From NCBI RefSeq assembly GCF_963924675.1, contig NC_089235.1:62306220-62370219 (forward strand): 64,000 nt of DNA, read 5' to 3'. This DNA is from Phocoena phocoena. Taxonomy: Eukaryota; Chordata; Mammalia; Artiodactyla; Phocoenidae. The notes under the pieces were generated by a model. The model ran no database searches. It was not told the origin of the DNA and was given only the letters and a program-made list of their open reading frames with translations. Below are positions 34,401 through 45,180 of the stretch, piece after piece (within the stretch, counting starts at the first letter, position 1; each line of letters starts with the position of its first letter). Made by a program: the position numbers and the translations under genes.

Positions 34401-37400
34401 CAGGTTGTCCATTTTATTGGCATAGATTTGCTTGTAGAAATCTCTCATGATCCTTTGTATTTCTGTAGTGTCAGTTGTTACTTCTCCTTTTTCATTTGTA
34501 ATTCTGTTGATTTGAGTCTTTTCCTTTTTTTTCTTGATGAATCTGGCTAATGGTTTAGCAGTTTTGTTTATCTTCTCAAAAAACCTGATTTTAGCTTTAT
34601 TGATCTTTGTTCTCATTTCCTTCATTTCTTTTTCATTTATTTCTGATCTGATCTTTATGATTTCTTTCCTTCTGCTAACTTTGGGGTTTTTTTGTTCTTC
34701 TTTCTCTAATTGCTTTAGGTGTACAGTTAGGTTGTTTATTTGAGATGTTTCTTGTTACTTGAGGTAGGATTGTATTGCTATAAACTTCCCTCTTATAACT
34801 GCTTTTGCTGCATACCATAGGTTTTTGGTAATTGTGTTTCCACTGTCATTTGTTTCTACGTATTTTTTGATTTCTTCTTTGATTTCTTCAGTGATCTCTT
34901 GGTTATTTAGTAGTGTATTGTTTAGCCTCCATGTGTTTGTATTTTGTACAGATTTTTTCCTGTAATTAATATCTAGTCTCATAGCATTGTGCTTGGAAAA
35001 GATACTTGATATGATTTCAATTTTCTTAAATTTACCACGGCTTGATTTGCAACTCAAGATATGATCTATCCTGGAGAATGTTCCATGAGCACTTGAGAAG
35101 AAAGTGTATTCTGTTGTTTTTGGATGGAATGTCCTATAAATATCAGTTAAGTCCATCTTGTTTAACATGTCATTTAAAGCTTATGTTTCCTTATTTATAT
35201 TCATTTTGGATGATCGGTCCATTGGTGAAAGTGGGGTGTTAAAGTCCCCTAGTATTATTGTGTTGCTGTCAATTTCCCCTTTTATGGCTGTTAGCATTTG
35301 CCTTATGTATTGAGGTGCTCCTATGTTGGGTGCATAAATATTTACAATTGTTATATCTTCTTCGATTGATCCCTTGGTCATTATGTAGTGTCCTTCTTTT
35401 TCTCTTGTAATAGTCTTATTTTAAACTCTATTTTGTCTGATATGAGAATTGCTACTCCAGCATTCTTCTGATTGCCATTTGCATGGAATATCTTTTTCCA
35501 TCCCTTCACTTTCAGTCTGTATGTGTCCCTAGGTCGGAAGTGGGTCTCTTGTAGACAGCATACATATATGTCTTGTTTTTGTAACCATTCAGCCAGTCTG
35601 TGTCTTTTGTTTGGAACATTTAATCCATTTATATTTAAGGTAGTTATTGATATGTATGTTCCTATTACCATTTTCTTAATTGTTTTGTGTTTGCTATTAT
35701 AGGTGTTTTCCTTCTCTTGTGTTTCCTGCCTAGAGAAGTTCCTTTAGCATTTGTTGTATAGCTGGTTTGGTGGTGCTGAATTTTCTTAGCTTTTCCTTGT
35801 CTGTAGAGGTTTTAATTTCTCCGTTGAATCTGAATGAGATCCTTGCTGGGTAGAGTCATAGTAGTTGTAGGTTTTTCCCTTTCATCACTTTAAATATCTC
35901 CTGCCACTCCCTTCTGGCTTGCAGAGTTTCTGCTGAGAAATCAGCTGTTAACCTTATGGGGATTCCCTTTTATGTTATTTGTTGCTTTTCCCTTGCTGCT
36001 TTTAATATTCTTTCTTTGTATTTAATTTTTCATAGTTTGGTTAATATGTGTCTTGGTGTGTTTCTCCTTGGATTTATCCTGTATGGAAATCTCTGAGCTT
36101 CCTGAACTTGACTGACTCTTTCCTTACTCATATTAGAGAAGTCTTCAAATATTTATTTTCTCAGTCCCTTTTTTTTCTCTTCTTCTTCTGTGTCCCCTAT
36201 AATTCGAATGTTGTGGCATTTAATGTCGTCCCAGAGGTTTTCATTCATTTTTCTTTGCTCTGTGGTAGTTATTTCCACTATTTTATCTTCAAGGTCACTT
36301 ATCCATTCTTCTGCTTCAGTTATTCTGCTATTGATTCTTTCTAGAGAATTTCTAATTGCATTTATTATGTCATTCATCATTATTTATTTGCTCTTTAGTT
36401 CTTCTAGGACCTTGTTAAGTGTTTCTTGTATGTTCTCCATTCTATTTCCAAGATTTTTGGCTCATCTTTACCATCATTACTCAGAATTCTTTTTCAGGTA
36501 GACTCCGTATTTCCCCTTCATTTGTTTGGTCTGATGGGTTTTCACCTTGCTGCTTAATCTGCTTTGTTTTTCTCTGTGTTCTCATTTTGCTTAACTTTCT
36601 GTGTTTGGGGTCTCTTTTTCACAGGCTGTAGGGTCATAGTTCCCGTTGTTTTTGGTGTCTGCCCCCAGTGGCTATGGTTGGTTCAGTGGGTTGTGTAGGC
36701 TTCCTGGTGGAGGGGACTGGTGCCTGTGTTCTGGTGGATGAGGCTGAATCTTGTGTTTCTGGTGGGCAGGACTGTGTTCAGTGGTGTGTTTTGGGGTGTC
36801 TGTGAACTTATTAAGATTTTAGGCAGCCTCTCTGCCAATGGGTGTTGTTGTATCCTGTCTTGTTAGTTGTTTGGCATGGGTTGTCCAGCACTGTAGCTTG
36901 CTGGTCATTGAGTGGAGCTGGGTCTTAGCATTGAGGTTGAGATCTGTGGGAGAGTTTTCGCCATTTGATATTACAATGGGCCGAGAAGTCTCCGGTGGTC
37001 CAATGTCCTGAACTCAGCTCTCCCACCTTCGAGCCTCAGGCCTGACCCCTGGCAGAGCATCAAGACCCTGTCATCCACACAGCTCAGAATAAACAGGAGG
37101 AAAAAAAAGAAAAGAAAGAAAAATAACTGAAGTTATTAAAATAAAATAAAGTTAAGTAAAATAAAGTTATTAAAATAAAATGTTATTAAAAATAAAACAA
37201 TTAAAAATTAATTTAAATAAAAGAATGAAAGAAAGAAAGAAGAGAGCAACCAAAGCAATAAACAAATCCACCAATGATAAATGCTAAAAACTGTACTACA
37301 AAAAACAACAAAAAGAAAAATAACAAACGGACAGACAGAATCCTAGGTCACATGGTAAAAGCAAAGGTGTACAGACCAAATCACACAAAGAAGCGTACAC

Positions 37401-37859
37401 ACTCACAAAAGTGAAAAAGGAAAATATATGTATATATATAAAAAAAAAGAGCAAGAGAGCAACCAAATCAGTAAACAAATCTACCGATGATAGTAAACTC
37501 TAAATACTAAACTAAGACCAACATAAAACCAGGAGCAAATTAGATGCAGAAATCAAACCCCAAGTCTCCAGTTGCTCCCAAAGTCCACCGCCTCAATTTG
37601 GGATGATCCATTGTCTATTCAGGTATTCCACGGATGCAGGGGACATCAAGTTGATTGTGGAGATTTAATCTGCTGCTCCTGAGGCTGCTGGGAGAAATTT
37701 CCCTTTCTCTTCTTTGTTCGCACAGCTCCTGGGGTTCAGCTTTGGATTTGGCCCCGCCTCTGTGTGTAGGTTGCCTGAGAGCGTCTGTTCCCCGCTCAGA
37801 CAGGACGGGGTTAAAGGAGAGGCTGATTAGGGTGCTCTGGCTCACTCAGGCTGTGGCAC
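31425..37859 (-). mobile_element. L1 retrotransposon, about 6.4 kb, with probable 3' transduction (copy 2)
   Basis: From the 3' side: a T-rich tail (31426-31441), 68 bases of non-L1 sequence (31442-31509), a second poly-T (31511-31518), L1 3' UTR, ORF2, ORF1 and 5' UTR. ORF2 is broken into frames at 31957-32256, 32300-32644, 32833-33291, 33392-33790 (RT motif FADDM), 33762-34625 and 35381-35671 (endonuclease start, LQETHF). ORF1 is also broken (one frame at 36153-36380). The 5' UTR contains an A-rich region (about 37085-37260). A target duplication ATGTCCTCATTTTA lies at 31411-31424 and 37860-37873, and the target contains TTTT/AAAA, the consensus L1 endonuclease site. The element is inactive. 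Confidence 0.93.
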
Positions 37860-37873
37860 ATGTCCTCATTTTA

Positions 37874-38689
37874 AAAAGAGCTTGTAATATATCTTTCTGT
37901 TAAGTCAGATATTTTACAGCTATGAGCACTGTTTATAGAGTTTGGCAGAGGCTGTTTCCAGTAGCAATGCTTGGGCTCATCTGATTGATACCTTCCTTCT
38001 TGTCTAAGAATTTTTTATTAAACATCTTGTTTCTATACCTGCAGGGCTGACGGTATCAAATAAAGCAGGTGTTTCAGCCTGAGAAACTTCAAAATGTCAG
38101 GTTCCATTTGTTATTGATGAATTGGAGTAACAGGGATGATTGAGTTTTTGCATGTTTTCAGAAAATCACCATGAACAACTAAAGTAAACATAAAGCCAAA
38201 TCACATAATATTATATACAGAGCTGAGAATACATGTGAATGTAATATACCAGCTCCTGAATAAGCTTTGTGTCTAAATAGAGGTGGTCAGGCAAAATAGC
38301 CTCTCTTGGGTCAGCATGAACTTATGAAAGTCAGGAAATAATAACCAGGTCATTGTACAAATCAAATTTTAGGACAGACTTTCTCTACAAGTATTTTAAA
38401 AGGACTGTATATTTTCAAAGGAAATAAAACCTGTTTTCGGTATCTGGCGTTGTGGTAGGTAGAGTATGGAGAGGCTAGATAGGAAGAAATGGTGGGGGGC
38501 AGAGAGGATAAAAATTGAGTCAAAAGTCTCAGAGTTGAGAATGTTGTTGGGGGAAAGAAAAGTAATTGTACTGGAATGAAGTGAGAAATCAATATGGACA
38601 GGTGAAGTGGAGTTGAATTATGGAGAGCTTTGAAGAACCCAATGAATAGTTCAGGCTCAACTTGGTAGGTGGGGGAGGGAAGAAATAAT
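37874..38689. other. Intronic sequence without recognised feature
   Basis: No exon, RNA gene or named repeat recognised. Confidence 0.4.
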
Positions 38690-38990
38690 CTTAAAATTTG
38701 GAGTCGGAAGGTAACTTTGAGATCCATGTAGTTCGACCAGTTGAGAGGTTGAGGCTCTTCATCCGCATCCTCAAATGTTGACGAGCATCTGCTTTCATCG
38801 ACAGAGCTCTCACTATTTCTCAAGGCAGCGGTCTCTGGAAATCTTGACTGTTCGAAAGTTCTTTCTTGGGTTGAGTTGAAATCTGTCTCCTTGTGGGCAT
38901 ACAGAGCACTCCTAATCCCCCTTCTGTATGACAGCCCTTTAAATATTTGAAGACAGCTGTCATGTCTTCTCCCAGTCTCTTACAGTTTAT
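38690..38990. mobile_element. Ancient L3/CR1-like LINE relic
   Basis: The segment 'ctgtatgacagccctttaaa' and 'atttgaagacagctgtcatg' near the right end, with a related motif at 38825-38900, resembles remnants of the L3/CR1 family in mammals. Strand not assigned. A 153-codon antisense frame overlapping it (38362-38823) shows no recognisable motif. Confidence 0.5.
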
Positions 38991-39205
38991 GAGCAGAGGA
39001 GAAATGTAATGAATGTCATGTTTACAGGATTGTCAGTTACTTTTAAGATGCAGAGCTCTGAGTGACAGAAGAAATGTTCCTTTGACTATGGTTCAGGGAT
39101 TGGGCTTCATGTGCCTCCAAGTTGTCATGGTGTTATTCACCCCAAGATATAAGACAAGTATGTCTTTGATTTCATGCTTTCTTTAATGACAAGGCTTAGC
39201 AATCT

Positions 39206-39361
39206 TTCCTTTCTTCCTCCCTCCCTCCCTCCCTTCCTTCCTTTCTTCATTCCCTCCCTCCTTCCCTCCTTCTTCCTTCCTTCCCTTCTTTCTTTCTCTC
39301 CCTCCCTCCCTCTCCTTCTTTCCCCATCCTTTCTTCCCTTCCTTTCTCGCTTCCTTCCTTT
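39206..39361. repeat. Polypyrimidine tract, CCTT/CCCT repeats
   Basis: About 155 bases that are nearly all C and T on the plus strand (interrupted mainly by three A residues and a G). Frames through it on both strands are low-complexity artefacts. It lies 130 bases before the hairpin at 39491-39602. Confidence 0.97.
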
Positions 39362-39401
39362 CAAATACTTTTCTTCTCTACTGTTATAGGAGTTGAATAG
39401 C

Positions 39402-39650
39402 ACAATAGCTAAATGGTTCAGGCTTTGGAGTCAGTCCTGGATTTGAATTCCAGCTTTTCTACCTGCTTAGTGTGTCATGATGGGCAAGTTATTAATCCTA
39501 TAAGGTAGGTGTCTTTTTCACTCCATTGAAAAAGAAAGGTTCTAGTTACTTAACCTTTCTTTTTCAATGGAGTGAAAAGGACACCTGTCTTATAGGATTA
39601 ATATCAGGCTTAAATGGAAAAGACATATACAAAGCATCTGATGGGAGATC
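39402..39650 (+). mobile_element. MIR SINE containing an inverted duplication
   Basis: The left part is ordinary MIR ('aatggttcaggctttggagt', 'tggatttgaattccagcttt', 'tgggcaagtt'). The right part is also ordinary MIR in the same sense ('gttacttaacctttct', 'tataggattaa'). Between them, an inverted copy of the right part has been added, producing the hairpin described separately. Confidence 0.8.
39491..39602. repeat. 112-bp near-perfect inverted repeat (hairpin)
   Basis: Arms 39491-39541 and 39552-39602 (51 bases each) pair with three mismatches around a 10-base loop (39542-39551). The right arm is the expected MIR sequence; the left arm is its inverted copy. Confidence 0.97.
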
Positions 39651-39716
39651 TTTTTATTATTAAAAAAAAGGAAGCAATGAAAAGTATCTGCTGCAGTCAA
39701 TAAATAAATAACTATA

Positions 39717-40168
39717 TGTGTTAGGGTTCTCCAGAGAAGCAGAACCAATAGGATATATATAAATATAGAAAAAGATTTATTATAAGGAATTGGCTCACAT
39801 GATTATGGGGGCTAAGAAGTCCCAAGACCTGCAGTCAGCAAGCTGGAGACCCAGGAGAGCCGATGGGGTAAGTTCCCATCTGAGAACTGGCCGGCTCGAG
39901 ACACAAGAAGAGCCAGTGTGTCAGCTTTGAGTCCGATGTTCCAATCAAGGCAGTCGGGCAGGAGCAGTTCCCTTTTTGTTCTATTCAGGTCTTCAATCAG
40001 TTGAACGAGGACTAACTACATTAGAGAAGGCAATCTGCTTTACTCAGTCTGTGGATTCATATGTTCATCTCATCCAGAAACACCCTCCGAAACAAAGAAT
40101 AATATTTGATCAAATGTCCATGAACCCCATGGACCAATCAAGTTGACATATAAAATTAAGCATCACAC
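39717..40168 (-). mobile_element. Solo LTR of ERVL-MaLR type (MLT1-like)
   Basis: Antisense reading of the MLT1 LTR family: 'agggttctccagagaagcag', 'aggaattggctcacatgatt', 'aatctgctttactcag' and 'aagttgacatataaaattaa' are seen in this order. No retroviral genes are present. Old and non-coding. Confidence 0.85.
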
Positions 40169-40386
40169 TATATAGTATATTTCTAGGAAGTAAGAAGCTC
40201 TACAAAGAAAAATAAAACAGAATAAGGGAAGAGGGTGATGGGGAGTGCTGTTTTAGGTAGGATAGTTGTCTGTCAGGGATGCTTTAAAATGTACGTCTCC
40301 AGCAAGACTGGGCTAAATGAGCACTAAGTGCCCTCTGATTAATGTCGACTCTGAACATGACTGAAATGACCCCCCTGCTCCCCTTC

Positions 40387-40721
40387 CTTTTTAAAAAATA
40401 AATAATTGATTTATTTTTGGCTGAGTTGGGTCTTTGTTGCTGCGCGCAGGCTTTCTCTAGTTTCAACGAGTGGGGGCTACTCTTCCTTTGCGGTGTGGTG
40501 GCTCCATGTCGTGGAGCACGGGCTCTAGGCATGTGGGCTTCAGTAGTTGTGGCACACGGGCTCAGTAGTTGTGGCTCGCAGGCTCTAGAGTGCAGGCTCA
40601 GTAGTTGTGGCTCACGGGCTTAGTTGCTCCACAGCATGTGGGATCTTCCCAGACTGGGGCTCAAACCCATGTCCCCTACATTGGCAGGCGGATTCTTAAC
40701 CACTGTGCCACCAGGGATGCC
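40387..40721 (-). mobile_element. CHR-1-type SINE, full-length
   Basis: An A/T-rich tail at the left (about 40388-40415), then the body with repeated 'gtagttgtggc' units and the tRNA-like head ending ACCACTGTGCCACCAGGGATG. Flanked by CTCCCCTTC at 40378-40386 and 40722-40730, a 9-base perfect duplication. Confidence 0.9.
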
Positions 40722-40824
40722 CTCCCCTTCTGATAGATGGACAGCTTGTAACATTAATATGACAGATATCTAGTGGCCACCCATGTTGCATTATGGGTGA
40801 GGATGCCTTCTATGGTGCTAGTAG

Positions 40825-41035
40825 CATGGTATGATGGAAGAGGCAACCAAACCTTTACAAGACCTGGTGCCCAGTCCTGGCTCTGCCTGAACTGTTCACT
40901 TGTCTCTCTGAACCTCAATTTCATTTTCTGAAAATTGAGGACAGTCGTGGCTCCCCACAAGAATGTTGTAAGAATCAGAATATGCCAATGTATTGAAAAA
41001 TCCTTTTAGAACCACTGAGCTCTTTGCAAATGTAA
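40825..41035 (+). mobile_element. MIR SINE
   Basis: The MIR order is visible: 'gtgcccagtcctggctctgc', 'gaacctcaatttcattttct', 'gttgtaagaatcagaatatg' and 'ctctttgcaaatgtaaaatg'. Confidence 0.75.
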
Positions 41036-41620
41036 AATGATGTTAACTCTTAAAAAACAAAAAATCTTCAGGGATGTGGCTGAAGCCAATCTTGGAAGCA
41101 AGCTCTTAGTTTGGAAACTTGAACTCAACCTTACCAGAGACTTAAGTGAGAAATTGTTCTGTGACCACAGTTTTCCTTCAAATGTCGTGGTTAATGAGTG
41201 GCCTAACTGGATGTTTTGCTAGTGGCACTGAGAAAAATAATTCAGAACCACTAAATGTATCAGACCAGTTGTGGTGAAAATGATCACGAGATTTTCTGAG
41301 TGCATATTAAGATAATGTGAGTAAAAATATTATGCGCTCCCCTTTCATTTAGCTTTGCCTCTGGCATTGGGAAAATATCAAGGAAGACACGCAAACCTGA
41401 TACAATCTCCCTGATCCCTAAATAACCGGAATCCACTTTTCCAGTGTGGTAGGGTGGCAGGGCAAGAGGAGAGACCACATTTAATTGAGCCAGCATGGTT
41501 CATTTTTCTAGTGCCCTGCTGTAGGTATGAATTATGTGAAAAGAGGAATTCTTTTTTAACAAGTCAATGTACTTTATATTTATTGATGTGCTATGTGCCG
41601 AGATCTCAGCCAAAGGGGAT
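41036..41620. other. Intronic sequence without recognised feature
   Basis: No exon or named repeat recognised. Confidence 0.4.
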
Positions 41621-41636
41621 AAAAACATAAGACACA

Positions 41637-41812
41637 GGGCTCCCCTGGTGGCTCAGTGGTTGAGAGTCCGCCTGCTAATGCAGGGGACACGGGTTCGTGC
41701 CCCGGTCCGGGAGAATCCCACATGGCGCGGAGTGGCTGGGCCCGTGAGCCATGGCCGCTGAGCCTGCGCGTCCGGAGCCTGTGCTCCGCAACGGGAGAGG
41801 CCCGCGTACCGC

Positions 41813-41839
<27 letters not shown>
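41637..41839 (+). mobile_element. CHR-2-type SINE, full-length, young-looking
   Basis: Starts GGGCTCCCCTGGTGGCTCAG and ends in an A-rich AAAAC-repeat tail (about 41812-41839). It lies between perfect 16-base copies of AAAAACATAAGACACA (41621-41636 and 41840-41855). The perfect duplication suggests recent insertion. All open frames across it are artefacts. Confidence 0.95.
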
Positions 41840-41844
<5 letters not shown>

Positions 41845-41855
41845 CATAAGACACA

Positions 41856-42844
41856 TATCCCTCACTTCTCAAAGAGTTCTGTCTAGTCAGGGAGATGGAA
41901 ATGGAAACAAATTATAATAGCCCAGTGTTCTGAGTACAATAAACCATGTACAAATGCAGAGACAGTAAAGAGGAACAGGTAATGAGTCCCATCTGAGGAC
42001 TGTTGGAAGAGCTTCTTGGAGTTGGTGGAGTGTAACCTGGGCTTTGAAGGATGAATAGGAGTTTACCTGGCAGAAAAAGGCTACTTCTGTCAATTTTCCC
42101 TTTTCTATTTTAATTAACTAAGTTGGTGAATACCCTTCTCCATAAATACTTTGTAAATATTTCTAGATTTATAATTACATCTTTAATTTGAATGCCATTA
42201 GAACAAAAGGAATACTGTGATGTAAAAAGAAGACTTTAAATGATAATTTCATACCATTCAAACTAAAGTAGCACCTCCAAAGGCCCCCCACACCACTACT
42301 CTTTATATCACTGTGTTTATTTCTATAAAGCTCTTTTAAAAATCTGAAATTATGTTTTGTTAGTCTGTTTCCTCTCACTAAGAATTTAAGCTTCTGGAAG
42401 GTAGGAACTTAGTTGTATTCTTGGTTGCCTAGAAGAGTGCTTGGGATATAGTAAATATTAAATAAACACATTTTTAATAAGTAAATTTCATACAGGAAAT
42501 TAGTTAATATGAAATTAATATACATAGGTTTAGTGTAGACTGATTTATCCTGATTCAGATTCCTTGAATTAACTTGTATTTTCAACATAAAATTTTCTCA
42601 TGATGTCAGTAACACATTAAAATTGGTGTAAAACTATAGTAAAAGGGACACTTGTCATGTGGGCTACTTAAGTGCTAAGTGCATACATTTGGGAGGGAAA
42701 AAAGTTATCTAGACAGTGATGCTTGCAAATGGCACACACTACCTGTGGACACAACAGGGGCAAGTGCTGGGGGGACACCGCCTCATATTAGAGACTTTTC
42801 CCCCTGCTTTCTAAATTGATGTAATGTAGGGACCTTATTGAAGT
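41856..42844. other. Intronic sequence, mostly unassigned
   Basis: Apart from an L2-like fragment at 42370-42475, nothing can be named. Confidence 0.4.
42370..42475 (+). mobile_element. L2 LINE 3' fragment
   Basis: Carries 'aagcttctggaaggtaggaa' and 'gtgcttgggatatagtaaat' followed by 'attaaataaaca', the L2 3' end order. Confidence 0.65.
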
Positions 42845-43065
42845 CAGTATATCCTGTGGTTAAGAGCATAGATTTTGGAGATGTATTACCTGCGTTCAAA
42901 TCAAAGCTTTGCCTCTTCACTGGGTGGCACTCTGGGCAAATCACACAGCCCATGTGTATCATATTTTTTGGCTGCAAATGGGACTGATTATGATACCTGT
43001 TTTATAGAGCTGTTATGAGGACTAAGTCAGTAGGTAAGTGTAGAGGGCACAATGTTTAATCTAAC
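42845..43065 (+). mobile_element. MIR SINE
   Basis: The MIR order: 'ctgtggttaagagcatagat', 'ctgcgttcaaatcaaagctt', 'ctctgggcaaatcacacagc' and 'agagctgttatgaggactaa'. Confidence 0.8.
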
Positions 43066-43439
43066 GATGTACATAACTTTCAGATATGAAATGGTTAGTT
43101 TCTTTGGACCTCCTTATCTTGTACCTACAGTTGGTGTACTACATAATGGGAATTGTTCCTTCTGATTCAATCTGTGACATTCAGAGTGTTGTTTTTATTT
43201 GTGATGTAGCCCATGTATTGGGTGCTTTCCTTCAATTGTGGTCAGCTGCCTAGCTTGTTTTTTTTTCTTTTTTTTAGTACTACCTGTATTTTCAGAATTG
43301 CATTTTACATAAAGTTCATGTTAAGCCAAGAGCTGAATTAAAATACAGTTCAAGAATTCATTTCCTCTGCTCCTTTGGTTTAACTTTAAATACGATATTG
43401 ACGGCAAAAAGAATTTATTTCATTTAAAATAATTAATTG

Positions 43440-45180
43440 GACTAATTTCAGTTTTTGGCTATTAGGAATCAAATTGTTAGGAACATTTGTGTACAGTTTT
43501 TTGTCTGAATATAAGTTTTCACTTCTCTGGAATAAGTGTCCAAGAGTGTAATAGCTGGATTGTATGGTAATTTTTTGTATACTTTTTAAGGAAACTGCCA
43601 GACTGTTTTCAGAGTGGTTGCACCATTTTATATTCCCATGAGCAAAGTGTGAGTGATACCATTTCTATACCTACATGCCAGCATTTGTTATCACTGTGTT
43701 CTATTTTAGCCATTTTGATAGGTGTGTACAGTGAAATCTCATTATGCTTTTAATTTGCATTTTCCTGAGGGTTAATGATGTTGAATATCTTTTCATGTGC
43801 TTATTTGCCATCTGTATACCTTCTATGATGAAATATTTGTTCAGGTTTTACCCATTTTCTAATTGGATTGTTTGGTTTTATTTACTTGTGAGTTTTGAGA
43901 GTTCTTTATGTAACCTAGATACTAATCCTTTGCTGAGTGTGTGGTTTGCAAATACTTTCTCCCAGTCTATAGCTTGTCTTTTTCATCTTCTTCATATGAG
44001 CTTTTACATAGCAAAAGTATTTTATTTTGATGAAGTACAGTTGTTTATCAAACTTTCTTTTTATGTGTTTGTACTTTTGGTGTCGACTCCAAGAACTCTT
44101 CTTCTAGACCTACACTCCAAAGATTTTCTTCTACTTTTTTCCTAAAAGTTTTATAATTTTACTTTTTACATTTAAGTTGATGATCCACTTTGAATTAATT
44201 TTGGTATAAAGTGTAGGGTTTAGGTCAAGTTTCTTTTCTTTTCTTTTCTTTTCTTTCTTTCTTTCTTTCTTTCCTTCTTTCCTTCCTTCCTTCCTTCCTT
44301 TCGTCTTTCTTTCATGGATATCCAGTTGCTCTCGCACCATCTGTTGAAGTACTTTTGAACATTTGTCTAAAATCATATTTAGATATAAAATCATATAGTT
44401 GAACATATTTGTATGGGTCTATTTTGGCTTTTCTATCCTTTTTCATTGATGGGTGTATCTAACCCTCTGAAATACCCATTACTTATGTACAGTAAGTAGG
44501 GTGAATACCCCGTAAAATGATTCCTTCCATGTTATTCTTCTTTGTCATGACTTTTTAAAAAACCATTCTGGGGTCTATGCCTTCCCATATAAATTTTAGA
44601 ATAAGCTTGTCTATGTCTTAAGAAAAACTTTCTGGGATTTTGAAAGGAATTGCATTAAACCTATAGATCAATTTGGGGATAATTGACATTTCTACTATGT
44701 TTAGTCCTCCTGTCCATGAATATGGTAGCCTTCTGCATTGATTTATGTCTTCTTTGACTTCTATCAGTAATGTAATTTGCAGCACACAGATCTTGCACAT
44801 GTTTTAAGTATATACCTAAATATTTCATTATCTTTAGAGTAATCATAAATGCTATTAAATTTATTTTTTTCCAGTTGAATGAGTACAATTGTACCTCATC
44901 ATGGTCTTGATTTTTTTATTATTGTGATCACCAATGTAGTTAAACATTCTCTTCATTCATTTATTAACCATATTATATATTTCCTATTCTCTGAAGTATC
45001 TATTCATGGTTTTTTATGTATTTATATATTCTTGATGCTGATCCTCTTTCAGTTTTTTATATTGTACATGTCTTCTTCCAATCATAACTTATCTTTTTAT
45101 TTTATTTAAGGTGTCTTTTGATGAACAACTTTAAAAAATTTAATATCACTAAATTTATCAGTATTCTAATTTCTATTCAA
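43440..45180 (-). mobile_element. Ancient L1 relic, antisense
   Basis: Antisense L1M-type sequence: 'ataagttttcacttctctgg', 'gaaactgccagactgttttc', 'tgttgaatatcttttcatgt', 'tttctcccagtctatagctt', then ORF2 backwards. Broken frames only (43744-44145 plus is the antisense shadow). Contains a TTTC/TTCC tract at 44231-44303. Confidence 0.75.
44231..44303. repeat. TTTC/TTCC microsatellite
   Basis: TTTTC units change to TTTC units and then TTCC units, interrupted toward the right end. It lies inside the old L1. Confidence 0.95.

Noticed and set aside
33762..34625. 287-codon frame as a gene
   Set aside because: It is the antisense-strand ORF2 piece of L1 copy 2 (RT region), preceded and followed by other broken pieces.
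38362..38823. 153-codon antisense frame
   Set aside because: No domain or similarity recognised, and it overlaps an old LINE-like relic. No splice or promoter support.
39137..39403. Lysine/arginine/glycine-rich and serine/leucine/proline-rich frames
   Set aside because: Translation of the C/T repeat tract in both directions. Low-complexity artefact.
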